A stretch of 64,000 bases of DNA from Castellaniella defragrans (GTDB lineage: Bacteria; Pseudomonadota; Gammaproteobacteria; Burkholderiales; Burkholderiaceae_B), in assembly GCF_014203015.1 (NCBI RefSeq), contig NZ_JACHIB010000017.1, positions 54,743 to 118,742 of the forward strand, written 5' to 3'. Below, piece after piece: positions 17,422 through 25,772 of this stretch (the first letter of the stretch is position 1; every line of letters begins with the position of its first letter). The notes beneath the pieces were generated by a model. That model did not search any database and was not told the origin of the DNA. It worked only from the letters and a program-made list of their open reading frames with translations. Position numbers and translations under genes: made by a program.

Positions 17422-18786
17422 ATGGCGCGCATCAACATCCACCCCCTGCAGGCCTACCGCCAGGCGCGCCGCACCGGCCAGCTGCAGGCGAGCCCGCCCG
17501 CCGTCCTGGCCGGCAGCTTCCTCATATTGATCCTGGTCGGGACCGTGCTGCTGTCCCTGCCGGTGGCGCAGCGCCATCCCTTCGGCGTGTTCGAGGCCCT
17601 GTTCACCGCCACCTCGGCCGTCACCGTCACCGGCCTGATGCTGATCGACCCCGCCACGGACCTGAGCTTCTTCGGCCAGGCCGTGCTGCTGGCCCTGGTG
17701 CAGATCGGCGGCATCGGCTTCGTCACCTTCGCCATCATCGCCACCCTGACCCTGGGCAGGCGCGTGAGCCTGAAATACCAGGCCCTGGCGCTGGAGGCCT
17801 TCAACCAGACCAGCGTGGCCCGCATCCGCCAGACGGCGCTGACGGTGCTGAAGTTCTCCCTCGTGATCGAGGGCGCCGCCATCCTGATCCTGACGCTCTG
17901 GTGGTGGCGCCACGACAGCCTGGAGCACGCCTTCCTGCTGGCCGGCTTCCACGCCGTCTCGGCCTTCAACAACGCCGGCCTGTCGCTCTTTCCCGGCAGC
18001 CTGGCCGGCTTCGCCCAGGACCCGGTCACCACTTTCGTGATCACCGGCTGCGTGATCCTCGGGGGATTGGGCTTCAGCGTGCTGGCCGACATCCAGCAGA
18101 AGCGCAGCTGGACGACGCTGGCCTACTACACGCGGCTGATGCTGATCGGCACGCTGGTCCTGAACCTGGCCGGCTTCGCGCTGTTCTGGCTGATCGAGGC
18201 GCGCAACCCCAACACCCTGGGCGCGCTGCCGGCCGCGGGCCAGGGGCTGGCCGCCTGGACCCAGGTCGTCGCGGCGCGCACGGCCGGCTTCGCCAGCGTG
18301 GACGTCGACCAGCTCTACGACAGCTCGCGCTTCCTGCTCACCGGCCTGATGTTCATCGGCGGCGGTTCGCTGTCCACCGCCAGCGGCATCAAGCTCGCCA
18401 CCTTCATCGTCCTGCTGGCCGTGGTCCGCGCCTACATCCTGCAGCGCAAGGAAGTCGTGCTGATGCACCGCACCATCGCCCCCGAGACCATCCACAAGGC
18501 CCTGGCGCTGATGATGGTGTCGGGCCTGCTGGTCTGCCTGGGCATCTTCCTGGTCAGCCTGTTCGAGGACATGCCCTTCATCGCCGTGGTCATGGAAGTG
18601 ATGTCGGCCTTCAGCACCACCGGCATCAGCCCCGACCTGACCCGCGTCCTGAGCCTGCCCAGCCAGATCGTGCTGATGCTGCTGATGTTCGTCGGCCGCC
18701 TGGGGCCGCTGACCCTGGTCTACAGCCTGGGCACGCAGCGCCGCAGCCGGGTGCGCTACCCGGAAACGGTGGTGCAGATTGGATGA
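17422..18786 (+). CDS. ktrB: TrkH/KtrB potassium translocase
   Basis: A 454-residue membrane protein that conducts K+ (usually with Na+). Four pore-loop repeats carry the selectivity glycines: SAVTVTGL (about 70), SAFNNAGLS (about 192), ARTAGFASVD (about 290) and SAFSTTGISP (about 397). The two C-terminal helices and RLGPLTLVYSLG close the protein. It is paired with the ktrA-like gene upstream. The ATG at 17422 was chosen because the conserved N terminus starts soon after; the reading frame is open further upstream without family similarity. Confidence 0.93.
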   Translation: MARINIHPLQAYRQARRTGQLQASPPAVLAGSFLILILVGTVLLSLPVAQRHPFGVFEALFTATSAVTVTGLMLIDPATDLSFFGQAVLLALVQIGGIGFVTFAIIATLTLGRRVSLKYQALALEAFNQTSVARIRQTALTVLKFSLVIEGAAILILTLWWWRHDSLEHAFLLAGFHAVSAFNNAGLSLFPGSLAGFAQDPVTTFVITGCVILGGLGFSVLADIQQKRSWTTLAYYTRLMLIGTLVLNLAGFALFWLIEARNPNTLGALPAAGQGLAAWTQVVAARTAGFASVDVDQLYDSSRFLLTGLMFIGGGSLSTASGIKLATFIVLLAVVRAYILQRKEVVLMHRTIAPETIHKALALMMVSGLLVCLGIFLVSLFEDMPFIAVVMEVMSAFSTTGISPDLTRVLSLPSQIVLMLLMFVGRLGPLTLVYSLGTQRRSRVRYPETVVQIG

Positions 18787-18793
18787 GCCCGGA

Positions 18794-18823
18794 CACGGAA
18801 CAGCCCCTGCGGACTGTTCCGTG
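18794..18823. terminator. Hairpin after ktrB
   Basis: CACGGAACAG pairs perfectly with CTGTTCCGTG across a 10-base loop, 8 bp after the ktrB stop. There is no T-run, so this is a probable terminator or 3'-end stabiliser. Confidence 0.6.
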
Positions 18824-18949
18824 CAGGGCGAATCCGAGCGGCATGCAGGCCGCGAGGTGGAGAGATGCCTGCCCCACCCCGATCCTCAATGTACTAATAT
18901 TCCTCTTTCCGCATTTCCCAAGACCCAACCTCTCATTAGGATCCCGTCC

Positions 18950-19768
18950 ATGGTGATTTCCATCGCACGACAGGCGGCGCTGTGCGCCGCCCTCGGCCTT
19001 GCAGGCCTGGCCGCCACGGCTTCGGCCGCCACGCTGAAAATCGGCACCGAAGGCGGCTACCCGCCCTGGAGCATGGTCGACGCCAGCGGCAAGGTCACCG
19101 GCTTCGACGCCGACGTCGGCCATGCCCTGTGCAAGAAGCTCGACATGAAGTGCCGCTTCGTGGTCCAGGCCTTCGACAGCCTGATTCCCGCCCTGCAGGC
19201 CGAACGCTTCGACCTGGTGATCTCCGGCATGTCCGTCACCGCCGAGCGCGCCAAGGTCATCGCCTTCAGCATCCCCTACGCCACGGAAGATTCCGCCTTC
19301 GTGCTGCCCCAGGGCGACGCGCTGCTGAAGGCCGCCGATCCCAAGGCCCTGATGGCCGGCCTGGCGGGCAAGACCGTCGGCGTGCAGAGCGGCACCACCC
19401 AGGGCGCCTACCTGCAGAAATACGCGCCGGACCTGAAGCTCAAGACCTACGAGACCCAGGACCAGATGCAGATGGACCTGTCGGCCGGCCGCCTGGACGC
19501 GACCTTCTCCGAAGTCACCCCGCAGAGCCAGTTCCTGGACACCACCGGCAAGGGCAAGTTCGCCCTGGCCGACGCCGTGGTCAAGAGCAGCGCCGACCCG
19601 GACATCCTGGGCCTGGGCATCGGGGCCGGCATCAACCAGAAGAACACCGAGCTGAAGGCCAAGGTGGACAAGGCCCTGTGCGAACTGATCGCCGACGGCA
19701 CCATCAAGTCCTCCAGCACCAAATGGTTCGGCGTCGACCTGTCCAACTACGCCGCCTGCAAGAAGTAA
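18950..19768 (+). CDS. Polar amino-acid ABC transporter, periplasmic binding protein (HisJ/ArgT-like)
   Basis: A 272-residue secreted binding protein. The signal peptide is 1-26 (cleavage after TASA). The mature part begins LKIGTEGGYPPWSMVDASGKVTGFDADVG, the family's ligand-gripping segment, and has the GMSVTAERAKVIAFSIPY hinge region and GKTVGVQSGTTQG. It should bind a basic or opine-like amino acid (histidine, arginine, ornithine or similar) and hand it to the two permease subunits downstream. A GC-rich hairpin (19783-19804) follows the gene, as often seen where the binding protein is made in excess of the permeases. Confidence 0.92.
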   Translation: MVISIARQAALCAALGLAGLAATASAATLKIGTEGGYPPWSMVDASGKVTGFDADVGHALCKKLDMKCRFVVQAFDSLIPALQAERFDLVISGMSVTAERAKVIAFSIPYATEDSAFVLPQGDALLKAADPKALMAGLAGKTVGVQSGTTQGAYLQKYAPDLKLKTYETQDQMQMDLSAGRLDATFSEVTPQSQFLDTTGKGKFALADAVVKSSADPDILGLGIGAGINQKNTELKAKVDKALCELIADGTIKSSSTKWFGVDLSNYAACKK

Positions 19769-19782
19769 TGCCCGACGACGCG

Positions 19783-19804
19783 GCCGGCGCCTGCGGGCGC
19801 CGGC
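19783..19804 (+). terminator. Intra-operon hairpin after the binding protein gene
   Basis: GCCGGCGCC pairs with GGCGCCGGC across a 4-base loop between the binding protein and the first permease gene. This layout typically attenuates downstream permease expression or protects the upstream mRNA. Confidence 0.6.
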
Positions 19805-19865
19805 TTCATTCCCCCGGGGCCGCCGGCCGCCCGCCGGCACCGTCCCGGGGTTTTCCATCCATCCC

Positions 19866-20582
19866 ATGATCCAGACCCTGCACGACATCCTGAGCGCCGG
19901 CTGGGGCGCCATGCTGCTGCGCGGCGCGGCCATGACCGTCTTCATCAGCGTGTGCGGCATCGGCCTGGGCATGGCCATCGGCATCGCCGGCGCGGCCGCC
20001 AAGACCGGCGCCAACCGCCCGGCGCGCGCGCTCGTCGGCCTGTACACCATGGTCGTGCGCAGCGTCCCCGAACTGCTCATCATCTACCTGCTGTTCTTCG
20101 GCGCGGTGCAGCCCGCCGCCGACCTGGCCGACTGGCTGGAATGGGACGAGCTGATGAGCACCGTCTTTCCCATGCTGATCGGCATCCTGGCCATCGCCCT
20201 GATCTCGGGGTCCTACAGCGTGGAAGTCTTCCGCGGCGCCTTCAAGGCCATCGACCCCGGCCAGCTCGAAGCCGCCCGCGCCATCGGCATGGACCGCGGC
20301 CAGTGCCTGCGCCGCATCACCCTGCCGCAGCTCTTCTGGTACGCCCTGCCCGGCGCCAACAACGTCTGGCAGGCCGCCCTGAAGGACACCGCCCTGATCT
20401 CCCTGGTGGGCCTGGTCGAGCTGATGCGCGCCGCCGTGCTGGGCTCGGCCGCCACGCGCGCGCCCCTGATCCTGTACCTGATGGCCGGCATCCTGTATTT
20501 CCTGATCGGCGCCTGCAGCCAGGGGCTGTTCGTCTGGGCCGAGCGCCACTTCGGACGCGGCATGCGGGGGGCCGGACGATGA
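19866..20582 (+). CDS. hisQ: Amino-acid ABC transporter permease HisQ-like
   Basis: A 238-residue inner-membrane permease with about five helices. The EAA loop that docks the ATPase reads QLEAARAIGMDRGQCLRRITLPQ (about 135-157), the typical pattern for HAAT-family permeases. It forms a heterodimer with the next gene's product, whose start overlaps this stop by 4 bp. The length fits HisQ/OccQ. Confidence 0.9.
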   Translation: MIQTLHDILSAGWGAMLLRGAAMTVFISVCGIGLGMAIGIAGAAAKTGANRPARALVGLYTMVVRSVPELLIIYLLFFGAVQPAADLADWLEWDELMSTVFPMLIGILAIALISGSYSVEVFRGAFKAIDPGQLEAARAIGMDRGQCLRRITLPQLFWYALPGANNVWQAALKDTALISLVGLVELMRAAVLGSAATRAPLILYLMAGILYFLIGACSQGLFVWAERHFGRGMRGAGR

Positions 20583-21262
20583 TCGAACTGTTTGAAAAAG
20601 CCGTGCCCGTGCTGATCGAGGGATTCTGGATCACCCTGCGCATCGGCCTGTTCTCCATCCTGTTCGCCTCGCTGCTGGGCCTGGGCGCGGCGCTGATGCG
20701 CACCGCGCGCAACCCGCTGGTCGCGGGCGCGGCCTTCGCCTACAGCACCGTCTTTCGCGGCACGCCGCTGCTGATCCAGCTCTTCCTGCTGTACTACGGC
20801 ATCGGCACCCTGGGCTTCGTGCGCGAGCAGCCCGCCCTGTGGTGGCTGTTCTCCGACGGCGCGCGCTGCGCCATCCTGGCCATCGCCCTGAACAGCGGCG
20901 CCTACATGAGCGAAGCCATCCGCGGCGGCCTGCAGTCCGTGCCGGCCGGCCAGCTGGACGCCGCCGCCTCCTGCGGCATGAGCCGCCTGCAGATCTTCCG
21001 CCGCATCCACTTTCCCCTGGCCATCCGCCAGGCCTTCCCGGCCTACAGCAACGAGCTGGTGCTGGCCATCAAGGGCACCAGCCTGGCCTCCACCATCGCG
21101 GTCATGGAGCTCACCGGCTTCGCCCGGCGCCTGATGAGCCAGAGCTACCTGATCGTCGAGACCTTCATCATCGCCGGCATGCTGTACCTGGCCATCAACG
21201 TCACCCTGCTCGGCTGCGCCTGGCTGGTGGAGCGCAGGCTGGGGATCCGGACGGGGGAATAG
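20579..21262 (+). CDS. hisM: Amino-acid ABC transporter permease HisM-like
   Basis: A 227-residue partner permease. It shows an EAA loop at GQLDAAASCGMSRLQIFRRIHFP (about 123-145) and the FRGTPLLIQLFLLYYG segment near 58-73 that marks this subfamily. It is translationally coupled to hisQ. The expected ATP-binding subunit (HisP) does not follow; instead the next genes are an AbiE pair. The ATPase is presumably elsewhere, or the AbiE pair has displaced it. Confidence 0.91.
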   Translation: MIELFEKAVPVLIEGFWITLRIGLFSILFASLLGLGAALMRTARNPLVAGAAFAYSTVFRGTPLLIQLFLLYYGIGTLGFVREQPALWWLFSDGARCAILAIALNSGAYMSEAIRGGLQSVPAGQLDAAASCGMSRLQIFRRIHFPLAIRQAFPAYSNELVLAIKGTSLASTIAVMELTGFARRLMSQSYLIVETFIIAGMLYLAINVTLLGCAWLVERRLGIRTGE

Positions 21263-21373
21263 GATCGCAGGCCACCACCCCTTCGAAATCCGCAGAGGGA
21301 CATGCAGCGCCAGAGTGGTTCATAAGTCTACGCAAACACCATATAAACAGGGTGCTGATGTACACTTAATCCC

Positions 21374-21922
21374 ATGAACCAGCGCCAAGCCATTCGCGTT
21401 CTCCGTGCCCTGGACGACGCCGGCCGCTATGTATTCCGGCGCCAGCATCTGCGCACCTGCTTCCACGAGGATTCGGAAAAGACCTTTGCCGCCGGGCTGG
21501 CCCGCCTGGTCGATACCGGCGTCCTGACCCGCGCGGGCCGGGCCGTCTACGTTCATGACGCGGCGAAATCCCGCGACGGGTACACGATCGAACGCATCGC
21601 CATCGCCCTGCGTCCCGCCGAGCTCAGCTACATCAGCCTGGAATCCGCCCTGGCGGAATACGGCGTCATCTCGCAGATCCCCATCGATCGCATCACCCTC
21701 ATGACCACCGGACGCGAAGGTGAAATCCGGACCCCTTACGGCACCATCGAGTTTGTGCACACCAAGCGCGATCCGGCCGATCTGCGCCAAGCGACGCTTT
21801 CTTCCGATCATCCCTTGCGCATGGCCAAGATCGACACGGCCATCCGCGACTTGCGGCGTGTCGGCCGCAATCTGCATTTGATCGACCCGGAAGCCCTCCA
21901 GGAGGCCTTGGCCAAACCATGA
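21374..21922 (+). CDS. abiEi: AbiEi-type antitoxin (type IV toxin-antitoxin)
   Basis: A 182-residue protein with an N-terminal winged helix (about 5-60: RQAIRVLRALDD through VLTRAGRAVYVHD) and a C-terminal domain with YISLESALAEYGVISQIPIDRITLMTTGR, the AbiEi_4 core. In the AbiE system this protein represses the operon and counteracts the AbiEii nucleotidyltransferase, which gives phage abortive infection or plasmid-type stabilisation. It overlaps abiEii by 4 bp (ATGA). Its GC content and codon use are lower than those of the adjacent ABC genes, suggesting acquisition. Confidence 0.88.
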   Translation: MNQRQAIRVLRALDDAGRYVFRRQHLRTCFHEDSEKTFAAGLARLVDTGVLTRAGRAVYVHDAAKSRDGYTIERIAIALRPAELSYISLESALAEYGVISQIPIDRITLMTTGREGEIRTPYGTIEFVHTKRDPADLRQATLSSDHPLRMAKIDTAIRDLRRVGRNLHLIDPEALQEALAKP

Positions 21923-22845
21923 AAGAAAACTTCAATCATCTGGTGGAACTGGCCATGCGGGACGCGGGGCGCGCCCATATGCGTCCCGTCATCGAAAAAG
22001 AACTGCTGCACTATGACATCCTGTTCGCCCTAAGCGAAGCCAAGCTGCTCGACACTTTGACGTTTCAAGGCGGGACTTCGCTGCGCCTATGCCATGGCGC
22101 CCCACGCTTCTCCGAAGACCTGGATTTCGCAGGCGGACCGGGGCTGAACACGCGCAAGCTGCAGGACATCAAACAATGCCTGGAAGACTACCTGGGAAGC
22201 CGCTATGGCCTGGATGTCCGGGTTCGTGCCCCGCAAATCCGGGGAATGGATGACGGGCCGGCAGAGCCCGGACACACGCAGATCGCAAAATGGCGGATCA
22301 GCATCCAGACCGCCCCCTCTCGCCCTGATCTTCCCAGGCAGCGCATCAAACTCGAAGTAGCCGATATCCCCGCCTACACGCGAGACATCAAAAGCCTGGC
22401 GCGCAATTACCCGTTCCTGCCCGATGGTTACGCGGATGTACTGCTGGGCGTTGAGTCTCTTGACGAAATCATGGCCGACAAATTGGTCTCCCTGCCAGCC
22501 TGTGTCCGCTACGTGCGGCACCGGGACATCTGGGACCTGCGCTGGCTCAAACAACAAGGCGCAAGCCCCGACGTTGCCCTGGTGGAGCGCAAGATCGAAG
22601 ACTACGGCGAAGTCCGCTACCTGGACAAGCTGCGGGCGATGATCGACCGGCTCGGCGAAATCGTGCGTGGCACGCCATTCACACAAGAAATGTCGCGCTT
22701 CATCCCCCAGGATGTACAGGACAGGACGCTGCACCGGAACGGATTTGGCACCTTCCTGACCAACGAAGTCCAAGGCCTGTTGCGAGTGGTGGAAAAGGCG
22801 CTGGACTCAGGCACCCGCGCCGACGATTCCTCTTTTCCAATGTAG
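21919..22845 (+). CDS. abiEii: AbiEii-type nucleotidyltransferase toxin
   Basis: A 308-residue protein of the nucleotidyltransferase AbiEii/AbiGii family. The catalytic motif GGTSLRLCHGAPRFSEDLDFAGG (about 50-72) contains the GG(T/S) loop and the Asp-x-Asp pair. Toxins of this family add nucleotides to RNA (tRNA in studied cases) and stop growth. It is coupled to the antitoxin gene upstream. The toxin is full length with no visible frameshift, so the system looks intact. Confidence 0.88.
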   Translation: MKENFNHLVELAMRDAGRAHMRPVIEKELLHYDILFALSEAKLLDTLTFQGGTSLRLCHGAPRFSEDLDFAGGPGLNTRKLQDIKQCLEDYLGSRYGLDVRVRAPQIRGMDDGPAEPGHTQIAKWRISIQTAPSRPDLPRQRIKLEVADIPAYTRDIKSLARNYPFLPDGYADVLLGVESLDEIMADKLVSLPACVRYVRHRDIWDLRWLKQQGASPDVALVERKIEDYGEVRYLDKLRAMIDRLGEIVRGTPFTQEMSRFIPQDVQDRTLHRNGFGTFLTNEVQGLLRVVEKALDSGTRADDSSFPM

Positions 22846-22855
22846 AACATCCGGC

Positions 22856-23254
22856 ATGAAGCGCGCATCCGACCAGCCCGTCCCCTGCCCCTGCGGCCTT
22901 CCCGCCGCCTACGCCGATTGCTGCGGCCGCTGGCACCATGGTTCCTTGCACCTGCAAGCGCCCGACGCCCAGGCCCTGATGCGCTCGCGCTACAGCGCCT
23001 ACGTGCTGGACGAACTGGACTACCTGCTGCGGACCTGGCACCCCGACACCCGGCCGGCCGCGCTGGAACCCAACGAGCCCGGCACCCGCTGGCTGGGACT
23101 GGACGTGCGCCGCCACGTCCGGGTGGACGCCGACCACGAGGTCGTGGAATTCGTCGCGCGGGTGCGCGTCCACGGCCGCGCCACCCGCATCCATGAAACC
23201 AGCCGGTTCACGCGGGTGGACGGGATGTGGGTGTATGTGGACGGGGCCGCTTGA
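22856..23254 (+). CDS. ychJ: YchJ family protein with SEC-C-like zinc motif
   Basis: A 132-residue UPF0225/YchJ protein. The N-terminal CPCGLPAAYADCCGRWHHG has the CxC...CC zinc-binding pattern of SEC-C motifs, then ALMRSRYSAYVLDELDYLLRTWHP, diagnostic of YchJ. A C-terminal NTF2-like fold (about 60-130) includes VEFVARVRVHGRATRIHETSRF. Its function is unknown. It starts 10 bp after abiEii; the two may share a transcript by position only. Confidence 0.9.
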   Translation: MKRASDQPVPCPCGLPAAYADCCGRWHHGSLHLQAPDAQALMRSRYSAYVLDELDYLLRTWHPDTRPAALEPNEPGTRWLGLDVRRHVRVDADHEVVEFVARVRVHGRATRIHETSRFTRVDGMWVYVDGAA

Positions 23255-23321
23255 GTACACTTGAGTGATCCTCCCGGTCCGACCGCCCCGGTCGTCCTTC
23301 TTCGAACCCCACCCCCGTGCC

Positions 23322-23966
23322 ATGATGCTGATCTACGATGCCCAGAGCCCCGCGCCGCGCTGCCTGCGGATGTTCCTGCTCGAAAAACAACTGCGGCTGC
23401 CCGCCACGACCATCGACGTGATGACGGGGGAAAACCGCCAGCCGCCCTATCTCGCCATCAATCCGGCGGGCCAGACGCCGGCCCTGCGCCTGGACGACGG
23501 CACCACCCTGGCCGAGGCGGTCGCCATCGCGGAATACCTGGAAGAACGCCATCCCGAGCCCGTGCTGATCGGCCACACGCCCGAACAGCGCGCGCAGACC
23601 CGGCAATGGTGGCGCCGGGTCGAACTCAACATCACGGAATTCATCCACAACGCCTACCACTACGCCGAAGGGCTGGCCCGCTTCGAGTCGCGCATCCCGG
23701 TCGCGCCCGAGGCGGCCGAGGGCCTGAAGCGGGTGGCCCGGGACCGCCTGCAGTGGCTCGACGGCCTGTTCGGTCCCGGCCCCTACCTGTGCGGCGAGCG
23801 CTTCACCGCCGCCGACATCTGGCTGTACGTCTGGCTGGATTTCGGCGAATCCGTCCACCAGCCCTTCGACCACGGCCTGCCGCGCATCGGCCCGTGGTTC
23901 GAGCGCGTGGCGGCGCGGCCCAGCGCGGCGCTCAGCCGAGCCTTGCTGCCCTCCTCGCGGGCCTGA
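23322..23966 (+). CDS. Glutathione S-transferase family protein
   Basis: A 214-residue GST. The N-terminal thioredoxin-like domain contains NPAGQTPALRLDDGTTLAEAVAIAEYLEE (about 46-75), with the cis-proline and the glutathione gamma-glutamyl contact (Glu-Ala). The all-helical C-terminal domain ends with FTAADIWLYVWLDFG, the N-capping box region. The catalytic residue of the first helix is not a clear Ser/Tyr (SPAPRCLRMFL), so subclass is uncertain. Confidence 0.88.
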   Translation: MMLIYDAQSPAPRCLRMFLLEKQLRLPATTIDVMTGENRQPPYLAINPAGQTPALRLDDGTTLAEAVAIAEYLEERHPEPVLIGHTPEQRAQTRQWWRRVELNITEFIHNAYHYAEGLARFESRIPVAPEAAEGLKRVARDRLQWLDGLFGPGPYLCGERFTAADIWLYVWLDFGESVHQPFDHGLPRIGPWFERVAARPSAALSRALLPSSRA

Positions 23967-24112
23967 GCGGCCCCCGGCGGGGACGGCCGGCCGACGCCCG
24001 CGCCCGCCGCGCGAGATGCGCGCAACGGCACCATCGATGCGCGTTTGCGCATCACCCGCGACAGCCCCCTTCCCTATACTGGACGCATCCATTTCGTTTC
24101 CGAGGCAACCTC

Positions 24113-24661
24113 ATGATGCGTACCCTCTTTTGCGCACTGGCGCTATGCGGCCTGGCGGCCACGTCCCAGGCCGCCGAATTCACACTGTCCAGTCCCGACA
24201 TGCGGGACGGCCAGCCGCTGACCCAGGTCCAGGTCTACGACGGCTTTGGATGCCATGGCGAAAACCGTTCGCCCGCGCTGGCCTGGCACAACCCGCCGGC
24301 GGGGACGCAAAGTTTCGCCGTCACAGCCTACGATCCCGACGCGCCCAGCGGCAGCGGCTGGTGGCACTGGACCGTCTTCAACATCCCGGCGACCGTTCAT
24401 GAACTGCCGGCGGGCATCGGCCCCGATGGCAAAGGCCTGCCGACCGGCGCCATCCAGGGCCGCACGGACTTCGGCACCAGCGGCTTCGGCGGCGCCTGCC
24501 CGCCCGAAGGCGATGCGCCGCACCGCTACCAATTCACCGTCTGGGCGCTGAAAACCGCGACACTGCCTCTGGATGTCCAGGCCAGCGGCGCGATGGTCGG
24601 TTTCATGCTGCGCGCCAACAGCATCGGCCAGGCCCGGCTGACCCCGGTCTTCGGCCGCTGA
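24113..24661 (+). CDS. YbhB/YbcL-type Raf kinase inhibitor-like protein, secreted
   Basis: A 182-residue PEBP-family protein with a signal peptide (1-20, ending SQA). The ligand pocket segments are complete: CHGENRSPALAWHNPPAGTQSFAVTAYDPDAPSG (about 43-75) and WWHWTVFNIPA, then the GGACPPEG and PHRYQFTVWAL strands. Bacterial YbhB/YbcL proteins bind small anionic ligands; some secreted ones modulate host responses. It is a single gene. Confidence 0.9.
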   Translation: MMRTLFCALALCGLAATSQAAEFTLSSPDMRDGQPLTQVQVYDGFGCHGENRSPALAWHNPPAGTQSFAVTAYDPDAPSGSGWWHWTVFNIPATVHELPAGIGPDGKGLPTGAIQGRTDFGTSGFGGACPPEGDAPHRYQFTVWALKTATLPLDVQASGAMVGFMLRANSIGQARLTPVFGR

Positions 24662-24683
24662 CGCAAACATCGCCGCGCGGCCC

Positions 24684-25490
24684 ATGGAACCACCCCTCGC
24701 CCGCCAGCAACGCCGGATCCAGCCCGGCCATTTCCGGTGCCGGGCCCCGCAGCAATTGCGGCGGGTCCGGATCCCCCAGGCGAGTCTTTTCGACATCCGC
24801 CAGGGCGAAAAGCACGTCCACGCCAATGGCCGGCGGCTGCGCTGCACCGCCGGCCATTGGCTGCTGGTGGCGGCCGGCACGGAACTGGACATCGAGAACC
24901 ACCCGATCGACGGCACGTATCTGGCTGAATCGATCGCCTTGCCTCCCGCATTGCTGGAGCGTTTCCGCCGGCGCAATCCCGGACTGGGCGCCGGCCCCGG
25001 CGCCGCCCCGTGCGTGCTTGCCATCCAGCCCGGCCCCGATTCGCTGCGCGCCTGGCGCTATCTGCGGGAATGCATGACCGCTGACGCCCCCGGAGCTCTG
25101 CAATGGCAAGCCGCCGAAAGCCTGTTGCTGGCGCTGAACCTGCAGCAGGCCATCGGACCGCTGCTGCGGGATCGACACGACCCCTTGAGCGCCCGCATCG
25201 AACAGCACCTGTCGCTGCTGCCGCCCGAACGGCGCACGCTCGCGCAGCTATCGCACGATTTCCATTGCAGCGCCGCGACGCTGCGCCGCAGGCTGGCGCG
25301 GGAACACACGGGATTCCGGGAATTGCTCGACAACATCCGGCTCGGACAGGCGCTGGACGCCCTGCAAAGCACGTCCCGCCCTATCGCCGACATCGCCGCC
25401 GACTGCGGATACGCCAGCCCATCGAGATTCGCCATCCGTTTCCGGCAGCGCTACGGGCTGAACCCGAGCACACTGCGGCAGACACGCTGA
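24684..25490 (+). CDS. AraC family transcriptional regulator
   Basis: A 268-residue regulator. The N-terminal half (1-165) is a cupin-like sensor without clear motifs. The C-terminal HTH domain (about 170-268) has both helix-turn-helix units: LAQLSHDFHCSAATLRRRLAREHTGFRELL and IADIAADCGYASPSRFAIRFRQRYGLNPSTLRQ. It begins 23 bp after the YbhB-like gene and may regulate it or a nearby gene. Family members respond to small molecules or stress. Confidence 0.9.
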   Translation: MEPPLARQQRRIQPGHFRCRAPQQLRRVRIPQASLFDIRQGEKHVHANGRRLRCTAGHWLLVAAGTELDIENHPIDGTYLAESIALPPALLERFRRRNPGLGAGPGAAPCVLAIQPGPDSLRAWRYLRECMTADAPGALQWQAAESLLLALNLQQAIGPLLRDRHDPLSARIEQHLSLLPPERRTLAQLSHDFHCSAATLRRRLAREHTGFRELLDNIRLGQALDALQSTSRPIADIAADCGYASPSRFAIRFRQRYGLNPSTLRQTR

Positions 25491-25525
25491 GGCGGGCGGC
25501 TCGCGATGGACAATCAACATCGGCA

Positions 25526-25603
25526 ATGAGATATTGGTCAATCCGGGTCAGCGGCAACTGGCGGCTGACCTTCATGTTCGATGGCCGGGACGCAATTGCT
25601 GCG
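25526..25603 (+). pseudogene. Fossil of a HigB-type toxin (C-terminal piece)
   Basis: A short frame reading MRYWSIRVSGNWRLTFMF then DGRDA resembles the last third of HigB/RelE-type toxins (typical pattern: SIRVNxQWRICFRW...DGxA). The rest of the toxin is missing upstream and the frame then shifts directly into the HigA-like piece. It is too short to be functional. Confidence 0.5.
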
Positions 25604-25604
25604 C

Positions 25605-25736
25605 CTGTCCAGATGGATTCCCGCACCCAGCGCCATCATGTGGCTGCAGATGCAGGCCGATTACGACTTGTGGCAGGCCGAGCATTCCGGCCGTGAATTC
25701 CAGGTCACACCGGTGCCCTACGCCGGGCCGGGGTGA
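25605..25736 (+). pseudogene. Fossil of a HigA-type antitoxin (C-terminal piece)
   Basis: One base off the HigB-like frame, 43 codons read LSRWIPAPSAIMWLQMQ then ADYDLWQAE before a stop at 25734. The MWLxMQxxYDLxxA pattern is the C-terminal signature of HigA antitoxins. The HTH domain is gone. Together with the previous piece this is an internally deleted higBA locus. Confidence 0.55.
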
Positions 25737-25772
25737 ACGAATTTCTCCAAACCCCGACCCGCGCCCCTCCGC

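Noticed and set aside
21300..21373. AbiEi operator
   Set aside because: The region has AT-rich short dyads, but I could not define a convincing inverted repeat pair.
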